From assembly GCF_905163445.1 (NCBI RefSeq), contig NC_053180.1, positions 10,716,701-10,780,700 on the forward strand: DNA of 64,000 nt, given 5' to 3'. Below, piece by piece: positions 47,201-56,529 of this stretch. Under the pieces are notes generated by a model that did not search any database, was not told the DNA's origin, and worked only from the letters and a program-made list of their open reading frames with translations. Positions within the stretch are counted from its first letter, which is position 1, and every line of letters starts with the position of its first letter. The DNA comes from Pararge aegeria (Eukaryota > Arthropoda > Insecta > Lepidoptera > Nymphalidae). Made by a program: the position numbers and the translations under genes.

Positions 47201-50200
47201 AGGGAGTATGAATAAGAATATGATTTTTGAAGTTTTCACTTCACAAATATCACCTCCATCGCCGTGTTGGGAATGAACACTAAGTGAAATTCGCCTGATT
47301 CTAAGCCGGACCTTGGGCATTTCATTATCACCGGGTTCCATTTTCTTTAAATTGAAGTTTGGCGGTTAAAACCGAAAAGTATTGGATAGAAGCAGGCGTT
47401 ACGTTGCGGAAATCCATGTTATATTATCAAAATTAAGCTTAATTTGCTATACTCCGCGAAAAGCAGGAGAATCTGTGGTGTAATTTATAATTTCTTCAAT
47501 CCTTATACTCCACACCAAACAGATCTTCGGCAATATACCCTCTACGCACGTTTCGCTCCGAAACCGGAGCACAATGAATAATTGTTAACAATTATTCATT
47601 GTAAAGTCAACATCTGAGGATGCTCCGAAAAGCCTTCCTATTAAGTGTGGCTTTCTTTAGATCTGGGTAAATAATTCAGGTCCATCCCTTGATATCTTCC
47701 AACCATTTGCGTCTGACGTCCTGGAGATGTCCACTCAACAATTTTACCTTCTCGTATAAGTCTTGGGAAGGCAAACATGTCTCCTCTTTGTAGATGGCCA
47801 AAGAATGCTACTTTTCTGCGCATAACGATGGACATCAATTCACGGTTCTATTACTTTCTTGATGTGAAACTGTGCCACTAGAGCTTTTGAATTTGTAAAA
47901 ATAATGCCAGTGTTGTAATACCTGTTTGTTTTTTATAGCGCAAGTGGTAACGACATACCCAGTGCACACAGGGGCACAAGTCGCATACCCGCACTCCACG
48001 GGGCAGCCCTACCTTGCGATGCCCACGGCCAGCCCGAACCCGGCTCCTGCGCCCTACTCCTCTGCGCCCTACCCCACTGCGGCGTACCCCACTGCGGCGT
48101 ACCCTGGGGCGCCTTACCCCGGGGCAGGGTACCCAGGAGGAGCCTACCCGCCTTCAGCACCGAGCGCGCCTGAAGCTAATGGTAAGCACTTTATAAACGT
48201 ATCGACATACAAGACGTAGTTTGCTGTCCGAGTTTGAATTTCGAATCGTAGTTGTGTCGGTCTGTAAATACCTGAACACATAAAATACATTACCTGGGTT
48301 CAGAGCTGTATGGAGCCAGGACATTTTCACACACACACAGTACACACATATGAATCACATACATACAACATGATTTAATGATGAGCATCTAATAAGCTCA
48401 CCATGTAGGACAATATAATACTATGTTCATCATAGCGCACATATATCCACTAAACAAGAATAAAGACTAATATTTGATAATTAGGAAGATATAATATAAT
48501 TATGAACTAAATGTTTTCTTACTTTTAGCTTGGCTCGATTGAAATGACACCCATGGTAGTATATTAAAACTTAAAGAAATTAAGGTCACTCAAATTTAGA
48601 TACTTAACCCAAATTCCTAATATAAAACTAGAAATTTCCATTGATATTACGGTTTTCCGACAGTTTTCTTTGGAATTGCCCCGCCCGGCTGGAATACGCA
48701 AGGTCGATCGATATTACTTATAAAACCAATAACACCTGTTATCACAAACATTGCATGATCGCATGAACATTGTGCATGAACACAGTGTTAGTTCCACCAG
48801 TAACACTATTGGTAGACATTAATTAGTGACATCTGCATATTAGGCTGCTACATAGGTGAAAAAGTCTTTAATTGGGTTGAGTATACACTTATAACACATT
48901 TCCGAAGGTGATTCTAAACCTTTTTTTTGTTTACTTTTTGTGGCCGACGATGACGACATACACTCGGTGAGCGTTCTCAGAACATATTGGAAAGCGCAGA
49001 GATCCTATAAAATCGGTACTTCCCTCCCTAGGACGGCGCCTTTCATCTACGCTCTCATTTTCCGCGATACAGAAAAATATTATTACAATGTTGATGTTGG
49101 AAAATAGCTACTGAGTTTCTTGCCGGCTTCTTCTCGATAGAATCGGCCTTCCAAACTGGTGCTAGAATCAATTCAAACAGATAAACGTGACGTTTCAAAA
49201 TTGCTTATAAAGTAGTTTAGTACTTTAAATATATGTTTTTTTTATTTTTTTTATTTTGATGATTCGTGGAACTTTCAGTTCATTTGGATTCGCTGTGAGA
49301 CATGAAAGTAATGTTTGTGAATACGATTGTTAGTCATTTAGCTTGTCTTATTGATGCATGTTGCTTCATTTCACCATGATATTCGGATGTTTTTCCTCGT
49401 TACTAGAAGTAATTCATTTTAAAAGCTAATTCAACCGCTATAACTTTTGTACCCTTGTCGGTATTGTCTTACCCAATCAGTAAATGACCGATGAATAAAT
49501 CCACTTAAAGCATTATTTGACGTCATTAACGGATCGTTAACTAGTGTTTTTACTAAAAGCATGGTTATTTTTATGCTTGACGAAAGAAAGAGAAAATTTT
49601 GAGGTTACCTGCATAGATTACAACCGTTTTTCGTATCAAATAAATTACGACGAAGACCCTGGCACTGTGGTGAGCGTTATGGTCTTATAAGTGGAGGTTC
49701 CGGGTTCAATTACCGGCGGGGGAAATTTTAATATTTATAATTTCTGAATTTTCTTTGGCCTAGTCTGGTGGGAGGCTTCGGCCGTCGCTAGTTACCATCC
49801 TACCGACAAAGTCGCGCCGCCAAGCGATTTAGCGTTCAGGTACAATGTCGCTTAGAAACTGATTAGGGGTATGGGTTTAATAAAAACTACTAGTCACCTA
49901 ACAAGTCAGCACACTACCATCTTAGACTGCATCATCACTTACCACCGTGTGAGATAGCAGTGCTAGACTGCTAGGCAGTATATAAATATTTAGTGAATGC
50001 GTGCGTGCAGATAAAATTAGGAACATGTTATAGGTTAAATAATTTAAATTTTGCCATTTTATTTTGAAGTATGCTGCATTACTTATGCTTAACTTTAGTT
50101 TTCAGGATTACAAAATCATACTAATCTTTCTATCTTGGTTATTTACGATAGAATTGGTAGAGCAGCTAGAAAACCTGTAGTCATTATAGATTTTGAACCA

Positions 50201-50454
50201 CACTCGCAAAACATACACAACAAATACGTGGCACCCAATATTAGTTTCCCCGCGAAACATTTTTAAAAATTTAGCACGCCCGAAATGGCAAGCTCTTCGG
50301 ATCATTTAGTTGACCCTTAATTGTGTACATTCATATACTATATAAAGCAATCCACTTCAATAACATTCGTTTTAACATTACAGCGATGCCGCCCTCATAC
50401 GATCAAGCAGTGTGTGCCAAACCGCCTCCGAACAACCCGTACGCCTCGCAGTAG
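38276..50454 (+). CDS. Small single-pass membrane protein with Cys cluster, Pro/Tyr-rich tail and PPxY motif
   Basis: Exons 38276-38329, 43752-43884, 44427-44492, 47939-48181 and 50384-50454 total 567 nt (188 aa), with phases 0, 1, 1 and 1. The N-terminus is acidic (YDEDDYFDGFLE). One membrane segment (about 32-50: LYITGIGVMSILMVVCCYF) runs into CCCRRNR, a palmitoylation-type and stop-transfer junction. The cytosolic tail is PPPTNVQVQVPYPQQQ, then a PYP/AYP array (exon 4), then PPSYDQAV. PPSY fits the WW-domain ligand PPxY. The layout recalls Shisa, WBP1 or VOPP1-type adaptors, but I cannot name the family. The link of exon 1 to exon 2 across 5.4 kb rests on phase alone. Translation could instead start at Met 43773 in exon 2 (163 aa), with a UTR exon such as one ending near 41561. 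Confidence 0.7.
38625..38872 (-). repeat. tRNA-derived SINE, reversed
   Basis: The reverse complement reads GGCCAATTGGTGCATTGGGC (A-box region), GGTTCGATCACC (B box) and the AATATTTTTAAG/ATGGTGATG body. It is a more diverged copy of the 27.8 kb family, in intron 1 of the PPxY gene. Confidence 0.8.
39567..39615. repeat. Perfect inverted repeat, 16-bp arms
   Basis: TTGTTCTATAATCTCA is repeated as its exact reverse complement after 17 nt. Intronic; no known family. Confidence 0.85.
41045..41170 (+). repeat. Dispersed repeat (ATCAACCCATTAGCAGTGCACTAC)
   Basis: ATTATCAACCCATTAGCAG and ACGGGTCTCCTCTCAGATTG belong to the family described at 22975-23165. Confidence 0.65.
42140..42535 (+). repeat. 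Dispersed repeat (GCTTCGCCGGGCTAG ... CCAGCCGTTTCGGAG)
   Basis: CCCGCTTCGCCGGGCTAG opens the unit. CCGATCGTCACCAAACTTTA, TGAAAGTTTCATTGAAATTA, GTCCAGCCGTTTCGGAG and ATATACGAGTATATAGATT close it. This is the familiar insect repeat in which 'response to the root' words surround a variable middle. The frames at 42291-42570 are repeat sequence. Confidence 0.65.
42542..42625 (-). repeat. Dispersed repeat, reversed (GTAGTGGGCCGGTAATGGGTTG)
   Basis: The reverse complement gives CAACCCATTACCGGCCCACT and AGGGCACGGGTCTCCTA, i.e. the 22975-23165 family. Confidence 0.7.
42715..42870 (+). repeat. SINE head followed by a perfect 25-bp inverted repeat
   Basis: GTGGGTAAGACTTCGGCCTCC and ACCGAGTTCGATGTCCGG (B-box-like) form a tRNA-related head. 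GAGTTACGTGCGTTTTAAGC is the usual 3' part of this SINE. It then runs straight into a perfect palindrome: arms 42815-42839 and 42846-42870 (CAATTTTATACGTATTTAAG...), with a 6-nt loop. Confidence 0.7.
43005..43215 (+). repeat. Dispersed lepidopteran repeat (ACCAAGCAGATGGTCCACC)
   Basis: It matches 8245-8455 in word order: GACCAAGCAGATGGTCCACC, GCCATCGCCTATTAACAG, GCATGCAAGGAACACTTCC, GCAACGTGCCGCCCCGTGTC, then CCACGCCC. Confidence 0.8.
43445..43720. repeat. Composite of two repeat families just upstream of PPxY-gene exon 2
   Basis: The reversed 'GGCCCACTA' family is at 43450-43510. It is followed by a unit of the TTATATCCCCTGACAAGGGA family (43535-43565, CACCTGCTAAAGCACGGG at 43570-43590), also seen at 30.5-31.0 kb. 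A further CTGTAGTGGGCCGATAATG piece lies at 43692-43712. Confidence 0.65.
44174..44207. repeat. Perfect inverted repeat, 14-bp arms, 6-nt loop
   Basis: ATGGAGAAAGAAAA, a TTACAT loop, then its exact reverse complement. It lies in the intron between exons 2 and 3 of the PPxY gene. Confidence 0.85.
44500..44665 (+). repeat. Imperfect tandem repeat, about 55-60 bp unit, three units
   Basis: Each unit begins TAAAGTG(C/T)CG(A/G) and ends near GGGCCTTA or GGGTCTTA (44500-44555, 44560-44610, 44617-44665), with CGATAAATAGG shared by units two and three. It starts a few bases after the exon-3 donor. Confidence 0.6.
45608..45862 (+). repeat. tRNA-derived SINE
   Basis: It begins GACGGCCGATTGGCGCAGTG and follows 27825-28090 closely: B box GGTTCGATTCCC, GTGTGATGAACATGAATG, GGGGCTAGATGGCGATGTG. 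It lies in intron 3 of the PPxY gene. Confidence 0.9.
45868..46060 (+). repeat. Fold-back type dispersed repeat, copy 1
   Basis: Shared with 47432-47640: TTTGCT-TACTCCGCGAAAAG, CAGGA-AATCTGTATGGTGT, ATTTATAATTTCTTC, CACACCAAAC and CGGAGCATCCTCAGGAGATG. It contains the left arm (GAGCATCCTCAGGAG) of the inverted structure completed in copy 2. Confidence 0.75.
46280..46560 (-). pseudogene. LINE ORF2 C-terminal remnant, frameshifted
   Basis: The minus strand reads IAQHQLIDEELIHRT and, in a shifted frame, CGRLEDVQRLLMECDRNKSG: the Cys/His 'C-LCG-EDVQHLL-EC' tail found at the end of many insect LINE polyproteins. It is broken into two frames, so it is a fossil. Confidence 0.6.
47040..47165 (+). 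repeat. SINE body fragment
   Basis: CTCGCTTGGCGTGCCGTCTTT, TAGGGCGGTAACTAGTCACA and GCCGAAGCC-GTGTCCCACCAGAC match the body of the 60.0 kb copy and, reversed, the 49.7 kb copy. Confidence 0.65.
47432..47640 (+). repeat. Fold-back type dispersed repeat, copy 2, with a perfect 32-bp palindrome
   Basis: A direct repeat of 45868-46060. Near its end lies a perfect palindrome at 47571-47602 (arms ACAATGAATAATTGTT and its complement), then AAAGTCAACATCTGAGGATGCTCCG, the complement of the arm seen in copy 1. Confidence 0.8.
47641..47838 (-). pseudogene. LINE reverse-transcriptase tail remnant
   Basis: The minus strand encodes VMRRKVAFFGHLQRGD and then RLIREGKIVEW, followed by SPGRQTQM. This is the 'R-L-FFGH-xRGD...LI-EGKI-GxRxPGRR' signature that follows the RT domain in RTE-like insect LINEs. 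It lies directly upstream of PPxY-gene exon 4 and has no intact RT. Confidence 0.6.
49095..49215 (-). repeat. Dispersed repeat, reversed copy of 11.8 kb family
   Basis: CTACTGAGTTTCTTGCCGGC and TTCTTCTCGATAGAATCGGCC are the complement of the core at 11915-11945; GACGTTTCAAAATTGC follows as in the other copy. Confidence 0.65.
49655..49980 (+). repeat. tRNA-headed SINE, near full length
   Basis: The head CTGTGGTGAGCGTTATGGTC and the B box GGGTTCAATTACC are followed by GGGGGAAATTTTAATATTTA, TTTCTTTGGCCTAGTCTGGT, GGAGGCTTCGGCCGTCGC and CGATTTAGCGTTCAGGTAC, ending at TAGACTGCATCATCACTTAC. It is the best guide copy for the fragments at 6.6, 16.1, 31.0, 47.0, 58.2 and 60.0 kb. It lies in the last intron of the PPxY gene. 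Confidence 0.8.
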
Positions 50455-52640
50455 AGATGCAATACAGCTAATGTGTATGTGATATAACCACACTTTTGTC
50501 CTAAAGTGCTATCTCTGTACTCTATTCGATCCTTCATTTATTGCTGCTTGCAAATTATAGAAATACAAGCAATTAAAATGTGGGATATTACTCCATATCT
50601 TCAATATATGTAAACTAATTTCGATGATTGTTTTTTTTTTGTATGAGAAAGTGTACTGTTTTTTTTATCCTATCTAAATATAGGAGGAACTCTCTACGAT
50701 CGATATAAAATTACTCGTAATCCGCAAAATGATGTTCCTCGGGCAATAATGTTCTAGATGGTTCCATACAAAATCGATTACACAGTATCCGGTGCTTTAA
50801 CTTATGGGTCTGTTAAATGTTTTTTAATAATGAATATAACTTAGCCCGGTTTGATGATAACCGCTGTCTACTGCACTCCAAGTACACACCGGAAACAGAT
50901 TGTATGGGAACCATTTTTTAGTGTTTAAAAATGACATATAAATCACTTGAAAGATTAATAGAGGAAAAAGTTCACTTTTTTTTGTTTCTCAGCTCTAATG
51001 TGTAAATAGTATTCAAAGGGAATGATCCATTACATATGGACCAATTATTTCAAACTTATATGAAGCAAATTGTTCGATAGATGGAATATTAAGATACGCG
51101 GAAGAAAATCGCGGCGAATCAAAATGTTGCCATAATTAAACCATTATTTTGATTTCATGAGATTTTTTAAGATTCATCAAATATATTGCGTTAGTATCTT
51201 GTAGATTAGACACTGTTAAAAATAACTTTATGAATTTAAATAAATTCAAAATTTGAATTTATTTCAGTTTATAAACTAAAAACGTACTTAAAAAAAGTCT
51301 ATATTTTAAGTTAATAACTAAAAAATATAATATAATCAATTGCCATTTCACTGTACCTTTTACTAAATAAAGTTAGTTTCCATAATATATTGTATGAAAC
51401 GTGTTGAAAGTAGAACTCAATTTTATTAATAAGTTTATTATAGCATATGGCTAAAGCAAAGGCAAAACCAAGGTACGCGATGGCATGTAAATTTACGACC
51501 AATTACGAGATGCGGCGGATCGACCAAGTGTGTTCTGATGGTCGCATATATGAGGGAGATCCTAACATCACCGCGGACTTGGGTCTGAATACGTTGATGT
51601 GGTATTTAAAGGTAAATAATAAAATGGACGAATCCTACTCCAATGTGAGTTATGAAAAAAAAATCGTTAGGCAATGCTTTTATGAATATATAGACCCTGT
51701 AGTTTGTTTTTCATGTGTTTTGGAGAAGAATGTTTCCATTTTATATGCTGTCCTTTGCCCTTAACTTTGACGATACCATGAACTGCTGTCAGGATGCTCT
51801 TTGAGTTTCACCCTTCACTGAGCCAGCTAAGTAAAAATCAATGTTCCATAGCAGATATAAAATGTTGTTCCAACAAATTTTCGCTGTCGCTCAAAATGAA
51901 CGATTTTATCTATTGTAGACGATTATAATACGAAAACATAATTAATGTAAATATGTACTGACTATCTTTATATGTACAATCGCGGGTTTGTACGTTTATT
52001 ACCGGTGGATTTAATTGTTATGTTGAAGCAGGGTTTTATTAATTCTCTTATAAACACATTTGCTCGTAAATTAGCTCTTATTTCACTATTCTAAGTAGTA
52101 CAAGTATACCTAGATTTCAGGCATTTTGTGCAAAAAAATATTACCACAATTAAACGTCTATGCGGTTAATTTGTATTGCACAACCCGTCTACAAAGACTG
52201 CTGTAATAATTTACATTTTAATTGAAAAAAAAATAGTATTACGTATGTGCATTGATATATAAATAAAATCATTCAACGTTCGGAGCTTTTAAAAATTCTT
52301 TCCTAATGCTCGGATTGAAACTCTGCGTCTCGACCTTAATTACTAAATGACCACATTTGTAAATTTAGTGTTTTTTTTTGTGCATTAAACAAAAAAAAGT
52401 ACCTTCTTCGTTATTGAAGTAATGTGCTGGTTTACAAAAAAAACTTTTACGAACAAAATTTATTTTGTAAGTAGCTTGTAAGACTGATATACTTTATCCC
52501 ATGAAATCCCATAACATGCATCTCTGGACAGCAATTTTTTTGTACGAAATTTGAAATTTTAAGTAGCCACAAATTGCATTCACTAAGACGCATTTTGTGT
52601 ACAAAATGGTTGCCTGTGGCTCGACCAGTAATGCACGAAA
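50455..52640. other. 3' UTR of the PPxY gene and AT-rich spacer
   Basis: This follows the TAG at 50452-50454. Several AATAAA-like signals occur (for example near 51236 and 52259), so the exact transcript end is not clear. It includes the 51447 ORF listed separately. Confidence 0.4.
51447..51764 (+). CDS. Hypothetical 105-aa ORF, unrecognised
   Basis: A complete ATG-to-TAA frame, MAKAKAKPRYAMACKF... with a noticeably higher GC and more ordinary amino-acid mix over its first 50 codons than the surrounding AT-rich DNA. A possible donor (AAG|GTAAAT) at about 51611 could end a coding exon there, which would make the AT-rich second half intron. An AG just before it (TTATTATAG at about 51443) could serve as an acceptor. 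I recognise no family. It could be one exon of an unseen gene, an unrelated small protein, or chance. Confidence 0.3.
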   Translation: MAKAKAKPRYAMACKFTTNYEMRRIDQVCSDGRIYEGDPNITADLGLNTLMWYLKVNNKMDESYSNVSYEKKIVRQCFYEYIDPVVCFSCVLEKNVSILYAVLCP

Positions 52641-52679
52641 AGCTTAAAACATTGTGAATACGTCTTTCAATTCGTAACT

Positions 52680-52900
52680 GCAGAAACCAGGGCTCGAAAC
52701 CGGTTTCGTTTCGGATCGAGTATACTGTTTCGGGAACAAAATATAAAACCGCTCTTTACCCATTTTTTGGTAAGAGTACACGGGGTGATAGAAACATAGA
52801 ACAAGAACGCGAAGCGCGCTCCTCTCCGCGCTCCTAGGTCGAAAATGAGCGGGCATTCAACCGAGTCAACTCACACAAAGAAACCGCTCATTAACCGGTT
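52680..52900. mobile_element. Possible hAT-type transposon end
   Basis: ACCAGGGCTCGAAACCGGTT resembles the CAGGG-type terminus of hAT elements, and a second ACCGGTTAGTGG lies at 52893. I could not find a matching opposite end or an 8-bp duplication, so the extent is open. Confidence 0.3.
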
Positions 52901-55900
52901 AGTGGAATTCTATTTAAAGCTATTAAAGCGAACTTTTGTAATGAACTGGTTGTCAAGTGGCAGTGACGTTGCCGTACTATAACTTATAAAAAAAAGGAAA
53001 AGAAAGGAAAGAGAGTATTGGAAGAAACAGCAGTACATAGAATTGTATGTTGTACATTTAGTATTACATACAGTTCCTTGTTCAGAGTGAAGTTTTAGCT
53101 TAAATATGTAACAAGTAGTATATTTTATCCTTAAGAATAAATGTGTACCATTTTCCATATTATATAATATCGATTATAAATTATTCATCTAAATTTATTA
53201 TTGTTAAGACCGCTCAAAACATTCCCGTCGTAAATTTGTGATTTCTAATAATACTTGTGTTAAGCTACACATATATTATATATACGCTACTATATTTTAT
53301 ATGTAAATTCATGCTGTTAAAATTATTGCGAATTCGAATGTATACTAATTTTAGTATGTCCAAAGTAATTTTAAAAGTTAGACAGTGTTGTGTATACCAA
53401 TATAGAAAAATATACTAAAAATACCTTTAACGTAGATATGCCACGTATATTGTAAAATTAGATTGTTTTCATTTTATGAAACAGAAAAAAATACAGATTG
53501 ATATTAGAATAGTATGAGCGGTCTGTATACTCTTTACTAGGCTAAACCTGAATACCGGAAAAAAACCGGAAAACCTGAAAAAAAAATTAAAAATAAAAGT
53601 ATATCGTTCCTGTTGAACTACTTTAGAATAATTAAAAAAAATACTCGTTATTAAGATTTGATGGTCTAAATAGAACTGATAATGATAAAATACGCCATAC
53701 GAAAAGTGTACCCATGGAACGAGTTTTCATATTATCATAACGTAAAAGCTTTCGTCAGTTTCTGCATTTATTAAAAACTAAAGTGCCGCCATAAAATTGC
53801 AGTACATTGAGCGATTTTTCTTTTTATTTAACGCCGGTTTCAATCTGAAGTTTTAGTATAAAAACTTTAGAAACTTTCAACGTTTTCGATAAGTGTCAAG
53901 TCGTTCTTGGGGTATAGAACAGGGTTTCAAATAAACAAAAATTATAGTTTGGTAAATAATTACTAAATAGCAATCAGTTTTTTGACAGTTATAATATTCA
54001 CTAAGGCTAGCCTTCTAGCTGCTGTTGCGTCAAGAATATATCTGATTCTAATCGAACTGTTACTGTAGCATTCTTATAATCTATGCAGACCATTCGTCTG
54101 CATAGATTATAAGAAAGATCTTGTGCTTATGAATGTCTTAGTGTTGACGGTGAACATGGTTAGACCGACATTAATTTTAACAACTCGTTAAAGTTAACTG
54201 AAGACTCTGTTGTAAATCTCTGTTATTATTTTTAAATAAATTGGTTCTCAAAGCGGTGCTGTCTTTTAGACACTTGTCTTTTTAGACCTGTAATTTTTTT
54301 AAGTTAGAGATTTTTTACAGCACAATTGGTAACATTCGAGTTTTAACTGAACATGGGTTAAAATTGAATATTTCCATCTTTTGTCTTCGTTATTAAAACT
54401 AACCCTTAGAAATTTAAGATGAGGATGTAAACGAAAGGATATTCACAGTGACATAAAAATGTTTGTCACAGTGAATATTCACTGTGTACTTTATATCCAT
54501 TGAATATATTGAATATTCGATGAATGACTGCAAATGGTAAAACGACATATCGTTTTGATATATCGATAACGGTATGTCGATTTAATGAAATTGATTGATT
54601 GATTAGTATCAAACCCACAGTTAAGTTAGGTTGGGATGGTTTCAATTTCAATTTTAAAAGCAATTTCCAGATTGATACATTTTATAATATCAGATTTCTC
54701 TATACAATGTAGTATATGAAGATCCAGTTTTTTAGTATAATTTTTATCCCTACCATAAAGTATTATTCTTACTTTGAAAGATACCTAGACGTAGAAGGGA
54801 AACCAATTGCATTAATAGTGTTTTATTAAAATAAAACATTAACTGTTTAAAAAATTTCTTTATCAGAAAATTTATAATAAATATTTTTTTATTTGGTAAA
54901 AACAACCCAAAAAAACTGTCACTACTAATTTTTATACAATTTTTTTTAAAACACATCGACGTCTCTTCGCTACGCTTAATAACGGATATTTACAGTAACA
55001 TACATGCTTGAAGGATTCTTCGATTTACTGAACTGTCAAAAAACTAATGACTATTTGATGACAATGAAAACAGGAAATATAATTAAAAGCTGTCCGAAAG
55101 ATCTTCATTGTAAATTATTGTTTAGTCATTTTACGTTTTGTAGTTTACGAATTTAAAACCTGCTTACTTTTATATGTAATAGCTAACATTTATTTTTGAT
55201 ATAATATATAATTAAAAGCCATGTTAAATTAACAAGTAAAAATAAATTCTCTATTACTGTATTATTATTAATAAATATAATGAATATTTACTTTTCTTTA
55301 CACAAAAAATACAAGTTGAGAAGTAGTATAATCATTTTAAAGATAAGTACACAGTAAATATTTAACATTAAAATGACATTTTAAAACAAAGTATTATGAT
55401 TATAAATTGGAGTTTTAATTTAAAACTTGTGTATTCTTGTGACTGATTTTAGTCATATAATATGTCGATGAAAATTCCGTGATACACACATGTTTAAAAC
55501 TAAACTTTTATTTAGTTTAGAATTAGTGTTAAAACGAATATGCACGATTATTATATTACTAAACAGTGATAGACTAATTTTATAAATTATATCCATTGCA
55601 GTGTTATAAAATTGATTGATACATAGTATTATTTTGTGTTCACCTATTGAATTATGAATATATTTAAAAGAAACATCCGCACTGTTATAAACTATTTTGT
55701 ATTGTGATTTACGTTTTCCTCAAATAACACTGGTTCAAATTCTGCTTTACGTGCATCTAAACGTAACTATAGTGACGGGTCTAAAAGGAGTTATAAAGAA
55801 CATCGCAAAAAGAATGGCGTAGTCGATATGGTATGCCACTATTAACCATAACGACTCAACATCAAATTTACTCAAATGAAAGTATTGGAGTAACAGCTTT

Positions 55901-56470
55901 ATATTATGTGACTAAAGACTTCTTTAAAATGCTGTGCCAGTAGCGCGGCGAATGGACCACTCGCTGTCTATGTGGCAGACACTTTAAACAACACTTCATG
56001 TCACATGATATGAAGCTAACATTTCATTGCTTTAATTTTAACTGGTCACTTCAGTCATGTGTTATGAGCATATTATAGAGAGTCAATTCGGTCATACTTA
56101 TTACACATTTATTTTATGCTTTGGTTCCGTAATTTGTGTATAACAGAATTTGCACCAATGTTGTTTTTTTATCATCATTGGAGATCAGATATTCGGGTGT
56201 ATATTTTTTTGAAGTTTATTTTGGCTATAAAGTTATGGAATCTGCATCTAAAAATATATTGTTCTTTTGATAATAAATCTCGGAATGGTAGGAAATCTGG
56301 ACATGCATAATGGGAAGCATTATAATGAAATATAATAATTTTAATTTGAAATAATTTAAGAAGCCACTTAACTAGATACAGAGCCTTTCATAGAGATACT
56401 TTAGGTAAATAAAATATATACCTACGTCCGAATCCCGAATATCGAATCTCTATAAATAATCATCATGCAT
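52901..56470. other. AT-rich intergenic sequence
   Basis: No exon is supported. The frames at 52910-53158, 54466-54956 and 56116-56310 have no motifs. The stretch holds two inverted repeats (54071-54115 listed separately, and the CACAGTGAATATTCACTGTG palindrome at 54468-54487). Confidence 0.4.
54071..54115. repeat. Perfect hairpin, 20-bp arms, 5-nt loop
   Basis: TTCTTATAATCTATGCAGAC, the loop CATTC, then the exact complement. The arms show no mismatch. No repeat family was recognised. Confidence 0.9.
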
Positions 56471-56476
56471 TGATAT

Positions 56477-56527
56477 TATAGTCGTAAAAATGTAATAGGC
56501 CCGTTTTGACATTTGTCATCGCGACGT
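56477..56527 (-). mobile_element. Solitary end of the TIR transposon
   Basis: TATAGTCGTAAAAATGTAAT through CATTTGTCATCGCGACG is the complement of the right-hand end of the element (compare 57297-57348). It is about 50 bp long and abuts the full copy that begins at 56530. Confidence 0.8.
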
Positions 56528-56529
56528 TA

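Noticed and set aside
55729..55850. Ser/Arg/Lys-rich frame (NNTGSNSALRASKRNYSDG)
   Set aside because: It has no start, no donor and acceptor pair, and no family; probably chance in AT-rich DNA.
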